A stretch of 50,460 bases of DNA, from the NCBI GenBank assembly GCA_032718475.1, contig JAUCBJ010000680.1:1-50460 (forward strand). The letters run 5' to 3'. This document shows, one piece after another, positions 1 through 10,085 of the stretch. The DNA comes from Nemertoderma westbladi (Eukaryota > Xenacoelomorpha > Nemertodermatida > Nemertodermatidae). The notes under the pieces were generated by a model, which did not search any database, was not told the DNA's origin, and was given only the letters and a program-made list of their open reading frames with translations. The position numbers and the translations under genes are program-made. Numbering within the stretch: position 1 is the stretch's first letter; each line of letters opens with the position of its first letter.

Positions 1-94
1 AGAAACTTTCCGTCGGAATATACCTACCGATCGAGAATACGGTAGCCGCGGGGAGGATTATTCGAGAAGAATAAACTTCGATCCCGAACAACAC
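1..94 (+). other. 5' leader of the BEL/Pao element (partial)
   Basis: This is non-coding sequence before the first ATG of gag-pol. It shows no similarity to the 3' LTR at 10086-10624, so the 5' LTR boundary is upstream. No primer-binding site could be recognised. Confidence 0.5.
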
Positions 95-3000
95 ATGCAG
101 ACTGTAGGGCATACTGTAGGTCTTACTGCACATACCGTAGGCCATACTGAGAGAGGCAATGTAGGCGATAGGATAGCGCGGACGACGGGATTAAACCCGG
201 AAGTCGCGGAATACATACCGGCGGGTAGGCCAGAAGCTGATAGGCCTATACCGGTACCAGCACAGCAGTATGACTACAGCATGCAGGGACATAACATATA
301 CCCAGGGGAGGGGGGAATTATTGCGGATAGGTGTATGGGCCCCAACATATTAACATCAACCCCAGTACCAGACATACCGGTGGGGGGGGGACAGGGTGAC
401 ATTCCCCCATCACAATATCAACAATATACCCCGACAGGAACAAGAACGAGACCCCTAGATGAAAACAGGTCGTGTGATACAGACATATGGAGGGGGCCGC
501 TACCCCCGATGACATATCCGAGTCAGAGAAGATCAAGAAATAGGACGGACGAACCGCACCAGACAAGGGAAACTATACAGCACCCGTCGAATCCATTAGA
601 AGCGCAGGCAATGGGGATGGCCACGTTGATCGATGCGTTGAAAACGAGGATCGAATTACCACCCGTGGAACCGTTCAAATTCGATGGGAGCAGGCCGGAA
701 GAATACTTACAGTTTCGGCGAATGTATAGCAACGAAATACTAACAAAAAACTTGACGCAGGCGGAGTGCCTAAAGTATCTACAAGTGTACACGGGAGGCC
801 CAGCATACGATATCGTGAGGCAATACCAAGGAATAGAGGGCGGCTTCACGACAGCATGGCGGGCACTGGATAGGGAATACGGGCACCCGGCCAAGATCAT
901 CAGGCAAACGCTGAGAGGCATAACATCGGGTGGCCTACAGGATAATCCCGTTAGCATTAAGACGTTTGCTAACAAAGTCGAGAAGGCGCTGATCGTGCTG
1001 AAGACGCTAGACGCGCCATACGAGCTCAACGCGTCCAATAACATCACCACGATAGCGCAGGCACTACCGAGCTGGCTGCGCAACAAATGGAGGAAGGTCG
1101 CTTTCTCCACCCGAGACAAGAAGGGTGCGGAACCAGGTTTAGAAGAAATGTCAAACTTCTTAAATTACGAGGCTGAACTAATAACGGACCCAGTCTATAG
1201 TGAAGATAGCCTGGGAAAGGGACCAAAGGCAGATCACTACAGGCCCAAACCAGAGCACAATACATCGAACGCGTTACCGAGACTCAGGCAATCATTGCCA
1301 TATGCAGCGACGCAGGGGACTGCAAGTCCACAGACAAGCGAAGATAGGACAACATCAGGGGGCGGACAGGGGAACAATAACAACATGAATAAACATAACC
1401 CCAATACGTCCAGTAGGTCAAACCCAGTCAATAAGAATAGTAGGGACTTTGGTACGAATATAACTGCGATACGCAATGCATTGTATAAAGAGGGCTACGA
1501 CCCAAAGAGCAAGTGCCAGTTACACGCAAATGCGCTTCATAAAACCATGAACTGCAGGTACTGGCAGGCGCTACCGAGGCAAGACCAGATAGATTACGCG
1601 TCGAGCAATAAAATCTGCTCGCGATGTGTGAAGAGTGGACACAAGGCCAGGGAATGCCAAGAGAAGCCGGTCAAGTTTGGCCAAAGGAGAGGCCAGACGA
1701 TGGCAACAAGCACAATAGGGGCGAAGAAGAGAGGAACAGTGCTACTTGGAGTAGTACCAGTGCGAGTGATCGGAGAAGGCAATCGATCAGTAACAACACT
1801 AATGCTGGTTGATAGTGGAGCTGCCTTCACATTAGTTGAGGAATGGGTAGCCGAAGAAATAGGGTTGAGAACGAGGCCAAGCAGGATGGCGGTGACAACC
1901 ATCTCTAGCAAAGACGAGATCCTAGAGATGAGGACAGGACGGTGCGCAATTGCAGCAGTGGCACCAGGATGCGATTACGGGGCAACCATCGACCCCATCC
2001 AAGTAATAGAGTCAATTAACATCAATGCCAGGCGGCCAACCAACATCGAGGTCGAGCAATACAAATTCCTGGACAACATTGACTTCTCAATCCCAGACGT
2101 GGACGTTAGGAAGGTATCCATCATAGTAGGCATGGACTGCCCAACAGCCCACGAGAGAATGCAAACGGTCTTCGGCGAAGACAAGCAGAGCGACCCGGTG
2201 GCCATACTAACGCCATTCGGGTGGACGCTGAGTGGTCCAATTAAGAGCAAGATACCATTCAGGATGTCGGAGACATCAGGATGCATGTTCGCGGGAACAA
2301 TGCAGGAAATGGGTGACGAGGGAGCAGAGGAGCAGCTTAAAAGACTGCTCAGGCAGGACTTCGAGGGACTGAAAGAGACCGGAGTCGGGACCTCGGTAGA
2401 AGACAAGCAGGCTCTACAAAGTGTGGAGGAATCCATGACGTGTGATGAGGGGCGGTATACAATAGGAATGGTATGGAAACTACCGAAGATACCGCTACCC
2501 GATAATAGAGGGATGGTACTCACGAGACTCCGCAAGCTGAAACAAACACTACAACGGAGCCCCGAGAAGAACGAGTACATTCACAAAACCATTAAGAAGT
2601 ACGTCGAGAAAGGATGGGCCGTGGAGTTACCGGTCGACGAACCGAACACGGACAGGACATACTACCTGCCACTCCACGTAGCTTTAGACCCAAAGAAAGG
2701 TAAACTTAGGATGGTAGTCGATGCATCGGCAAAGACCGACGGAAAGTGCTTAAACGATTACCTACTAGAGGGCCCAAACATATACAATTCGGGCATAGAA
2801 GTACTACTTAGATTTAGGAATGGGAAACACGCCTTCACGTGTGACATAGAAGGCATGTTCAACCAAGTCCGAGTAACAGAGGAAGATAGCGATAGTCAAC
2901 GCTTCTTATGGTATAACGGCGAAGAAGAACCGCCTATAATACCGGCATATAAGATGGTAGTACAAAACATGGGGGCCAAGTCGTCCTCATTTACGACGAC

Positions 3001-5719
3001 TATGGCAGTGAGAGACACGGTAAAGGGGAAGGAGGATAGATATAGCAGTAGGGCCGTCGACATGATCAGACGCGGTTTCTACGTAGACGACGGCATGGAG
3101 TCTGGAAATACGGTTGAGGAGATACTGGGAACAGGGCGCGAGGTTCGCGACATCCTGAGAGGATCCGGCTTCAACCTGACCAAATTCCAATCCAGTTCAG
3201 AAGAATTTATCAGGGAAATAGAGGACAAGAAACCAGAATCGACCATGGACAACCCTACAACAGCCAAAGGACAGGACATGGCGATTAAGAGAACGGAATC
3301 CCAGCAGAAGGCGTTGGGAATCGTGTGGGATAGGAAAACAGACGAACTGAAGTATCAGCTGAGCCAGGAGGGCGCAGACACCCATACGAAGAGGGGTTAC
3401 GTATCGTATATAGCAAGGATATACGATCCCTTAGGCCTAGCATCCCCATTACTAGTCACGGGGAAACAGATACTCAAGAGAGTATATAAGTTGAAGGATG
3501 AGTGGGACGTAGAGGTACCAGAAGACATTAAGAAACAGTGGAGCAAATGGACAGGAGACTTGGAGAGGATGGGAACATACAACATGCCGCGAGTGTATTT
3601 CCCGGACGGGAACATGACGAATCTGGACCTACATATGTTCTCCGACGCGTCGTTAGAGGCATACGGAGCGGCACTCTATTTAGTACAACGAGAGGGGCCT
3701 CACAAGCCCAGACTAGCCTTTAGCAAAGCTAAGTCAACGCCGCCAGATTCAGCATCTGTTTCCAAGTTAGAATTAACAGCCGCGAGACTAGGAGTTAGAG
3801 CCACAGCCTACCTAGTGGATACAATTCCCAACATAGTGGAGACACACTACTGGACGGACTCCATGGTAGTGCTTGGTTGGCTACACAACGAAAAGACGAG
3901 GTACCCGATATTCGTCGCGAATAGAGTGGACGAAATAAGGGCGAGCACAGAATTGGAAAGGTGGCACTACTGCCCAACAGACGAGAACCCAGCGGACTTG
4001 CTGTCGAGGGGCGTGGAACGCCACACTTTCTTAAAGAAAGAAGTATTGTGGCAAAACGGGCCACAATTTCTGAGCGATAGGGAGGCCTGGCCGCCGATGA
4101 GGAAGGTGGACCCGGGCTCGGAAGTAGTATCAGAAGGAGAAGAGGGAGATTCAGAGGGAGAAGAGATATACTCCCAGATGGTGAGGGAGATCAGGGACGT
4201 GCAACCAGGAAGGGAACTGTGCGATAACCCGACGGATAAACTCCTCAGCTACAGTTCTAGTTGGTATAAGACCAAGAAACTAGTGGCGTACTGGAGAGCC
4301 TTTGGGAATTTCCTTGCGGGAGTCGGCAAGGACAAGAAGACCAGGACAACCATAGATCTGGAAGGAGCGGCCAAGGCAGTGATCCGCTACGAACAACGCA
4401 AGAACTACGGCGACGAGGTGGAACGTGTCGGTAACCAACAACATCTCCGACGGGATAGCGAGTTGATCACGCTGTCGCCACAACTCAACGAGGATGGGAT
4501 CCTAGTAATGAATTCAAGGGTGGGATATAACAACAGTATAGTTGTGCCACCGAAACCCATCATCATTCCCACAGGATCGCCTATAGTCCACCAGATCATA
4601 TGGGACTCCCACAAATCGATACTGCATGGGGGCACCAACCGAACCCTCACAGAGATAAGGAGGACCTATTGGGTCAAACAACTAAGGAAGAAGGTTAAAG
4701 CGGTAGTGGGGCAGTGCCAGACCTGCAGACGAGCGAAGAAGGAACGAGCCGTACAGGAGATGGCGCCACTACCGGCGAGTAGGGTAAGACAGCACGACCC
4801 GCCATTTACACATTGCGGTGTGGACATGTTCGGGCCGATAAAGATCAAGGTGATGCGACACACGGAGAAACGCTACGGTATTATCTTCGTATGCAACAAT
4901 ACGCGGGCGGTAGGGATAGAACTCGCCCAAGATGCAACCGCATCAGCCTTCATTAACGCCTTAGAAAGGTTTAGGGACCGCAAAGGTGGGACGATCGCAG
5001 TAATATATAGCGACAACGGCACCAACTTTGTGGGTGCAGAGAGTGAGATGGCAGAGGCCTTAGACATCTTGGAGGGAGAAGAAGTCAGGGCGGCCATGAG
5101 AAGACGACAAGTGAAGTGGGAGAGACGGACGCCGTATGCACCACATACACTAGGATGCGTCGAAAGACTGGTGGGCAGTTCGAAACGTCTAATGACGAAG
5201 CTGATGAACACCCACATGGTCACTGAAGACGTCTTACGGACGGTACTTGCAAAGTGCGAGGGGATCATTAATAGCAGACCGCTATACCCGGAGAATGATG
5301 ACCCTGAGTCACTAGACGTGTTGACGCCTAGCCATTTCCTGATGGAAAGGCCAGCGACCATAGATATGCGGGGTGTAGACCCAGATGATATACACTCCCG
5401 GCAAAGTTGGAAAGTAGCTAAAGCAATTAGCGCAGAGTATTGGAGGAGGTGGGTAGAAGAATACCTACCCACGCTCCATAAGCGAAGCAAGTGGAGGAAG
5501 CCAAACAGGGAGTTGAGAGAGGGAGATCTCGTAATCGTCACGGATGATACTATCATCAACAACCAATGGCGGTTGGCGAGAGTTGTAGGCACCTACTCCG
5601 ACGAGGACGGAAGAGTCCGATCGGTAGAAGTGCGGATAGGTGGAAAGATAGGTGCGAAAGACAGGAAAACCTACAGGAGAGCAGTAGGTAAATGCTGTCT
5701 CCTAGAAGGGGCACCTTAA
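95..5719 (+). CDS. BEL/Pao gag-pol polyprotein, 1874 aa, intact
   Basis: A single ORF encodes the structural and replication proteins of the retrotransposon. From the N-terminus: a low-complexity region with TVGHT-type repeats; a gag domain like DUF1759 (about residues 190-330); a CCHC knuckle at C508/C511/H516/C521; and an aspartic protease with DSG at D573. Next come reverse transcriptase with the YVDD box at 996-999, and RNase H with D1184, E1226 and D1255. Integrase follows, with an HHCC finger (H1506, H1511, C1541, C1544) and a DDE core (D1577, D1640, E1690). The end resembles DUF5641. All catalytic residues I looked for are present and there is no internal stop. YVDD, the continuous gag-pol frame and the Pao-type RNase H region support BEL/Pao over Ty3/gypsy. 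It encodes no envelope. Confidence 0.96.
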   Translation: MQTVGHTVGLTAHTVGHTERGNVGDRIARTTGLNPEVAEYIPAGRPEADRPIPVPAQQYDYSMQGHNIYPGEGGIIADRCMGPNILTSTPVPDIPVGGGQGDIPPSQYQQYTPTGTRTRPLDENRSCDTDIWRGPLPPMTYPSQRRSRNRTDEPHQTRETIQHPSNPLEAQAMGMATLIDALKTRIELPPVEPFKFDGSRPEEYLQFRRMYSNEILTKNLTQAECLKYLQVYTGGPAYDIVRQYQGIEGGFTTAWRALDREYGHPAKIIRQTLRGITSGGLQDNPVSIKTFANKVEKALIVLKTLDAPYELNASNNITTIAQALPSWLRNKWRKVAFSTRDKKGAEPGLEEMSNFLNYEAELITDPVYSEDSLGKGPKADHYRPKPEHNTSNALPRLRQSLPYAATQGTASPQTSEDRTTSGGGQGNNNNMNKHNPNTSSRSNPVNKNSRDFGTNITAIRNALYKEGYDPKSKCQLHANALHKTMNCRYWQALPRQDQIDYASSNKICSRCVKSGHKARECQEKPVKFGQRRGQTMATSTIGAKKRGTVLLGVVPVRVIGEGNRSVTTLMLVDSGAAFTLVEEWVAEEIGLRTRPSRMAVTTISSKDEILEMRTGRCAIAAVAPGCDYGATIDPIQVIESININARRPTNIEVEQYKFLDNIDFSIPDVDVRKVSIIVGMDCPTAHERMQTVFGEDKQSDPVAILTPFGWTLSGPIKSKIPFRMSETSGCMFAGTMQEMGDEGAEEQLKRLLRQDFEGLKETGVGTSVEDKQALQSVEESMTCDEGRYTIGMVWKLPKIPLPDNRGMVLTRLRKLKQTLQRSPEKNEYIHKTIKKYVEKGWAVELPVDEPNTDRTYYLPLHVALDPKKGKLRMVVDASAKTDGKCLNDYLLEGPNIYNSGIEVLLRFRNGKHAFTCDIEGMFNQVRVTEEDSDSQRFLWYNGEEEPPIIPAYKMVVQNMGAKSSSFTTTMAVRDTVKGKEDRYSSRAVDMIRRGFYVDDGMESGNTVEEILGTGREVRDILRGSGFNLTKFQSSSEEFIREIEDKKPESTMDNPTTAKGQDMAIKRTESQQKALGIVWDRKTDELKYQLSQEGADTHTKRGYVSYIARIYDPLGLASPLLVTGKQILKRVYKLKDEWDVEVPEDIKKQWSKWTGDLERMGTYNMPRVYFPDGNMTNLDLHMFSDASLEAYGAALYLVQREGPHKPRLAFSKAKSTPPDSASVSKLELTAARLGVRATAYLVDTIPNIVETHYWTDSMVVLGWLHNEKTRYPIFVANRVDEIRASTELERWHYCPTDENPADLLSRGVERHTFLKKEVLWQNGPQFLSDREAWPPMRKVDPGSEVVSEGEEGDSEGEEIYSQMVREIRDVQPGRELCDNPTDKLLSYSSSWYKTKKLVAYWRAFGNFLAGVGKDKKTRTTIDLEGAAKAVIRYEQRKNYGDEVERVGNQQHLRRDSELITLSPQLNEDGILVMNSRVGYNNSIVVPPKPIIIPTGSPIVHQIIWDSHKSILHGGTNRTLTEIRRTYWVKQLRKKVKAVVGQCQTCRRAKKERAVQEMAPLPASRVRQHDPPFTHCGVDMFGPIKIKVMRHTEKRYGIIFVCNNTRAVGIELAQDATASAFINALERFRDRKGGTIAVIYSDNGTNFVGAESEMAEALDILEGEEVRAAMRRRQVKWERRTPYAPHTLGCVERLVGSSKRLMTKLMNTHMVTEDVLRTVLAKCEGIINSRPLYPENDDPESLDVLTPSHFLMERPATIDMRGVDPDDIHSRQSWKVAKAISAEYWRRWVEEYLPTLHKRSKWRKPNRELREGDLVIVTDDTIINNQWRLARVVGTYSDEDGRVRSVEVRIGGKIGAKDRKTYRRAVGKCCLLEGAP

Positions 5720-6836
5720 ATTAGAGTTAGTGTGAAGTTTAGTCGTCCAAGTTTTGGACTGAGGGGGGTGGGATTGAGGGCGAGACGCCCTTCCCACACA
5801 AATAAAATAAAATAAAATAAAAAATAAATAAAAGTTAGTTAGTTAGTAGGTACGTAGTACCTAGAGTTAGTTAGTTAGTAGGTACGTAGTACCTAGAGTT
5901 AGTTAGTTAGTAGGTACGTAGTACCTAGAGTTAGTTAGTTAGTAGGTACGTAATGCCTAGATAGAGTTAGAGGGTAGGTAGTACCGATAGTTAGAGTTAG
6001 TAGGTACGTAGTACCTAGTTAGAGTTAGAGTTAGTGGGTACGTAGTACCTAGTTAGAGTTAGAGGGTACGTAATGCCTAGATAGAGTTAGAGGGTAGGTA
6101 GTACCGATAGTTAGAGTTAGTAGGTACGTAGTACCTAGTTAGAGTTAGAGTTAGTGGGTACGTAGTACCTAGTTAGAGTTAGAGGGTACGTAATGCCTAG
6201 ATAGAGTTAGAGGGTAGGTAGTACCGATAGTTAGAGTTAGTAGGTACGTAGTACCTAGTTAGAGTTAGAGTTAGTAGGTAGGTAGTACCGATAGAGTTAG
6301 AGTTAGAGGGTACGTAGTACCACTAGTTAGAGAGAGAGAGTAAGAGGCAAAAGGGGGTAAAATAGGGTATAGATATTAGTTAGGAGTAAGTAGAGTTAGT
6401 AGCGAGAGGGGGGCATATGAGTGCAGCTGGATAAATCGTGTGGCCACACGACGCATACTGCTGTACTGCATAGGCCCACTGATTAGGCCAGAATATGGAT
6501 CAAAGAGAGAACAGAATAAATCCATAGGCAGTAGTAAGTAGTAGGACAGTAGAATCAAAGCAAAATAAATAAATAAATAGAATAGGGCTAAAAATCGGAA
6601 AATAGTGGTAACACAAGAAAAGTCGTTCTAGAACATAATAAAAGTAACGGACAGAAATCGTAAACTAGGCTGATTTACTAGCTCCGAAATTAATTAAATT
6701 AAATTAGGCTTGAAAGGCGCAGTTAAGTAGAAAAGTAGGCCATTATCGAACTGTAGGAAACATCTCAATACATCACTCATCTGTATTGCGCCTTGGTAAG
6801 GCACCACCCTGCAGGTGAGCGAGTGTAGTGTTCGGA
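5720..6836 (+). other. Inter-ORF spacer of the BEL/Pao element
   Basis: These 1.1 kb between gag-pol and the second ORF have no coding potential. Soon after the gag-pol stop come a small hairpin (arms GTCCAA and TTGGAC around 5747-5762) and a G-rich tract near 5760-5774 that resembles a polypurine tract. A run of overlapping AATAAA words follows near 5800-5832, then the tandem repeats described separately. The last 500 bp are ordinary AT-rich DNA. A CAG at 6821-6823, just before the second ORF, could be a 3' splice site for a subgenomic RNA, but this is speculative. Confidence 0.6.
5833..6330 (+). repeat. Tandem repeats with a 120-bp higher-order unit
   Basis: The block starts with about four near-identical units of roughly 32 bp (GTTAGTTAG followed by TAGGTACGTAGTACCTAG). 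It passes into a 120-bp composite unit whose copies at 5941, 6061 and 6181 are nearly identical. Most subunits carry the inverted repeat TAGGTAC-GTA-GTACCTA, a 7-bp stem with a 3-base loop. The block is non-coding. Confidence 0.85.
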
Positions 6837-9371
6837 ATGGCGAGTAAGCTGATCAGGAAGAGAAAGGCGGAGTCAGGAGGAAAAGAAATATTGGTGGATT
6901 TCACCGAAAGACACCCGGAGGAGAAGACGAGAGGATACTACGAGAGGTTGGAAAGGGGTCACGCGGCACGAGCGCTGCAGGATCACTTCCGGGAGGCGCA
7001 CGAACAGCGGTTGGTCGGGACCTACGGGACGCCGTCGCTGGATAACGCAATCTTCCAACACTTCCACTACGTAGTGAAAGGAGACGAGGCGAAGTTCGGG
7101 ATTCCGAAGTATCCGAGGGAATCGCCGAGGAAGGACTGGAAAAGATTCATAGAGTCCGTCAACAGAGGAGGATATATGATCCTAGATGACGAGGGAACCG
7201 TGGAAGACGAAGCGGGATCGAGACGAGGAATGGCAGGATCGGCCAGGACCATACTCTTGCATTTGGCAGCGCCAAATGGGGACATCTTCTTATTCGACTT
7301 AGGGACGTATGGGAAGAAGGACGGGCCGAAATTAGACCGACTGCCGAAAGCGGTACAGGTCTTAGTAAGAGAGAAGTCGACGACGAAAGTGGGATCGGCG
7401 ATTCGCGAGGACGCGGAGAGGATCATCGGTCCGGACGCCACCAACCTCCTGGATATGCAGAAAGTCTTTATGGCTATGACGGCACCGGATGGATTGGGGG
7501 TGGTCGAGAACTTAGGCCAATGCGGGGCGGTGGCGATGGGCCAATTATTGGGGCTCGTATGCCACAAACCAATGGATTGGGGGAAGTTTAGGGAAGAATA
7601 CGGAGCAGAACTAGCGAACTCGCTGAAGTGGGGAGCGAGACCGGGAAAGCAGGAGGTATATAAGTTTCGCAGAGGAGCGATAAAGGTATATCAGAAGCGA
7701 TATATCCTGCAGGAGGACTGGATGATGATAAGTTTACTTAACTTATTCATGACCGTAGTTATCGAAAGAGAACCAGGGGCATTTCTGTTATCGGGATCAC
7801 CCCTAAGCTACAGGAGAGCCTTTAAGACGGCCTTTGACGGTCTGGTAGACCACCCGGGGCTGAAGGGCGAGTCGGTGTACTACAACAGCCGACATCTGGT
7901 AGATGGGGAGACGGATACACCGTATCAGAGATGGGAGCAGCTAGAGATGGATAGACGGGAAGCAAAGCGACTGGAAGAAGTCGCTAGACGGGAGAGGATA
8001 GAAGCAGAGGAGAGGGAAGAGGAGGCCAGGACACAGAGTTATGGCTTCGAGGAACAGGCGGGTCTAGACGAGCTTCATTGGACTTCGTCAGGGAGTTCGG
8101 GGGAGTCTCTAGGACGAGAATTGGGATGGACGGTGGGATCGCCGAAACAGTCGACGTCGGGGTTGCAAACGATGCCCATACCAGCGGGCGCCGAGGGCGA
8201 CCAACCGCCAAGGAAGTTAAGGGAGCTAGAGAGATGGAGAGCTACCGGCGAGAGCCAAGGCGGGAAGGGACATAGTGGATCCATCGGGATACCGGGATTG
8301 GAGACGCTACCGGAAGAAGAGGACGACGACGACGAATTCGGAGAGATACCGCCCATCGAAAGGATAAGCCACTCGGACACGGACTGGGTTGGCGGAAGGG
8401 TGGTGACGGCCAGTGGGGCAAGGGCCTTCTGGAACAGATCCGGCAAGCGGACCTGGGTGCACGAGGGGCCGGCGATGGATTTCGCGGGGAGCACCATCAG
8501 GTTGGGCGAGCAACCGGGGACGGCACCACGGATAGTATTCGGGGAGACGATGCCCGAGAGGGGCGGAGAGATAGACGTGAACAGGGAGAGCAATGTAGAG
8601 AAGTTCGCCTACCAGCGACTCCATAGACCGCGGAGATCGCTTGGGACGAAGGACGAGGTGGGACGCGAGACATTGGTACTCGGCTGCGACTACTGTGGGA
8701 GACAGACCCATCAGGAAAGCAGCTGCCTATACCGGTTCCAACGGGGAACCTTTTGTCTCTATTGTAGAGAACCAAGTCACAGGATGGGGGCGTGTCCACG
8801 GTTGCATAACCGATGTCCAAAGTGCCACTTTCGGGGACACTACGGACGCGAGTGCGACTGGATGAGCGACGAGGAGAAGTTCACGAGGTTCGAGGAGTGG
8901 GCCGACGTCGGGGCCATGACGCGCCAGCGCATGAAGGCCCAAGAGTTCAAGTGGGGTTTCTTCCTCATAAACCAGGAGACCCACATGGAAATAATAAAGC
9001 GAAGGTTACCGTTTACCTATCAAGAGGTAGCTACGGCGGCATCGTTCGCCGGAGTTATGAACACGCAACGGTACCTGGACAGGTGGACACCAGAGAACCG
9101 GAGGGAGTTTAGGGATTTCTTGGCGGAACACGTACCAAAGGCAATGAAGATGATCCTATGGGACGCCACACGAGGGAAACAACCAGGCCATTCTGAGGGG
9201 CCACCGGCGAAGCGGTATCGGGCTTTAATAACACCAGCGCCCAAGGAGCCGACGACCGGGATCAGCAAGGAAGTGGCAGCGAAGGTCCGGAAGCAGAAAG
9301 CGGATGATGCCAGAGGAACAGTGATAACCAAGAAACGGGCCAGGGAGGAGGACGTGAGGAGGTACAGATGA
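6837..9371 (+). CDS. BEL/Pao second ORF: DEDD-exonuclease-like domain plus three CCHC zinc knuckles, 844 aa
   Basis: This is an intact ORF where some retroelements carry env. I start it at ATG 6837 (purine at -3, G at +4); an in-frame GTG lies three codons upstream. Residues 110-300 resemble DEDD-type 3'-5' exonucleases: D117-x-E119 in a hydrophobic strand, LLHLAAPNGDIFLFDLGT, a D192 motif (GSAIRED), LLDMQ at D206, then Y289 and D294 as a possible third motif. A charged coiled-coil-like stretch (about 365-400) and an acidic low-complexity region follow. Three CX2CX4HX4C knuckles come next: C617-C630, C640-C653 and C660-C673. The C-terminus is basic. No signal peptide or membrane segment is visible, so it is not an envelope. 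The exonuclease assignment is by motif only. It could instead be an RNase-H-fold relic or a second nucleocapsid-like protein. Confidence 0.82.
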   Translation: MASKLIRKRKAESGGKEILVDFTERHPEEKTRGYYERLERGHAARALQDHFREAHEQRLVGTYGTPSLDNAIFQHFHYVVKGDEAKFGIPKYPRESPRKDWKRFIESVNRGGYMILDDEGTVEDEAGSRRGMAGSARTILLHLAAPNGDIFLFDLGTYGKKDGPKLDRLPKAVQVLVREKSTTKVGSAIREDAERIIGPDATNLLDMQKVFMAMTAPDGLGVVENLGQCGAVAMGQLLGLVCHKPMDWGKFREEYGAELANSLKWGARPGKQEVYKFRRGAIKVYQKRYILQEDWMMISLLNLFMTVVIEREPGAFLLSGSPLSYRRAFKTAFDGLVDHPGLKGESVYYNSRHLVDGETDTPYQRWEQLEMDRREAKRLEEVARRERIEAEEREEEARTQSYGFEEQAGLDELHWTSSGSSGESLGRELGWTVGSPKQSTSGLQTMPIPAGAEGDQPPRKLRELERWRATGESQGGKGHSGSIGIPGLETLPEEEDDDDEFGEIPPIERISHSDTDWVGGRVVTASGARAFWNRSGKRTWVHEGPAMDFAGSTIRLGEQPGTAPRIVFGETMPERGGEIDVNRESNVEKFAYQRLHRPRRSLGTKDEVGRETLVLGCDYCGRQTHQESSCLYRFQRGTFCLYCREPSHRMGACPRLHNRCPKCHFRGHYGRECDWMSDEEKFTRFEEWADVGAMTRQRMKAQEFKWGFFLINQETHMEIIKRRLPFTYQEVATAASFAGVMNTQRYLDRWTPENRREFRDFLAEHVPKAMKMILWDATRGKQPGHSEGPPAKRYRALITPAPKEPTTGISKEVAAKVRKQKADDARGTVITKKRAREEDVRRYR

Positions 9372-10047
9372 GTTCCCGGAGGCGAGGGAATGAGACTGAG
9401 ACTGGGAGGTGGTGCGCCTGGAAGGCGCCGCATGTAACGTACGAACTATTAAATATAAATTTAATTAATGCAAATAACTATATAAGTGCAATTCGTATGT
9501 ACGTACGTAGTGATTAGCAGTAAAATATATACGTTTGGAGTAAGTACTATAGTCATACAACCTTTCTCAACTAGCTACTGGGACTGGGGGACAATGACTA
9601 TGGCACTATGGACGAGACAACTGACAATTTCACACTTCTTGAGTGCGGCGGCACGAGAGGGGGGGGAGGTTCGTCAGGAGAGATAAAAACAGTCAAAGTG
9701 GACTTGAGAATCGGAATAAGAGTGATAGAGTGAAGTGCGGAGAGAGTGCGAACGCAATCCTAGTGTGGGGGGGGGAGAATGAGAGGCTGAGTAAGGGACG
9801 AGGAGGTCCGGGGGTATGAGAGAGTTAGGGTGAGAGTGAAGGTGAGATAGGGCGAGAGTGTTGGGGAAACAAAAATCGCGTGAAGAGGTGAGCGCGATCG
9901 GCCCGACATGAGACGCCAGGCGTAAAGGGTAGCGTTATCATACCCAGAGGGAGCGGCCCGGAAAGCCGACTCCGAGAGAAAAGATTTCCACCCCACACCC
10001 GATGCTAGATCGGGATCCAGCGGGATTGTAGCGCACTTTTTTGGTTG

Positions 10048-10076
10048 ATGCTATCTTCTTACCGGGAAGATAGCAT
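10048..10076 (+). other. Perfect 11-bp hairpin next to the polypurine tract
   Basis: The arms ATGCTATCTTC (10048-10058) and GAAGATAGCAT (10066-10076) are perfect reverse complements around a 7-base loop. The right arm ends exactly where the G-run begins, so the structure sits directly upstream of the plus-strand primer site. Confidence 0.8.
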
Positions 10077-10085
10077 GGGGGGGAG
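10077..10085 (+). promoter_or_regulatory. Polypurine tract (plus-strand primer)
   Basis: GGGGGGGAG lies directly before the TGTTAG that begins the 3' LTR, the standard position for the RNase-H-resistant primer of plus-strand DNA synthesis in LTR elements. Confidence 0.85.

Larger units (their letters stand above)
9372..10085 (+). other. 3' untranslated region of the BEL/Pao element
   Basis: This non-coding stretch lies between the second ORF and the polypurine tract. It has a short hairpin (arms GCGCCT and AGGCGC, 9414-9428), long purine-rich sections around 9650-9870 and no credible ORF. It ends in the hairpin and polypurine tract listed separately. Confidence 0.6.

Noticed and set aside
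6837-9371. Second ORF as an envelope gene
   Set aside because: No signal peptide, membrane anchor or cysteine-rich ectodomain; it has zinc knuckles and a nuclease-like region instead.
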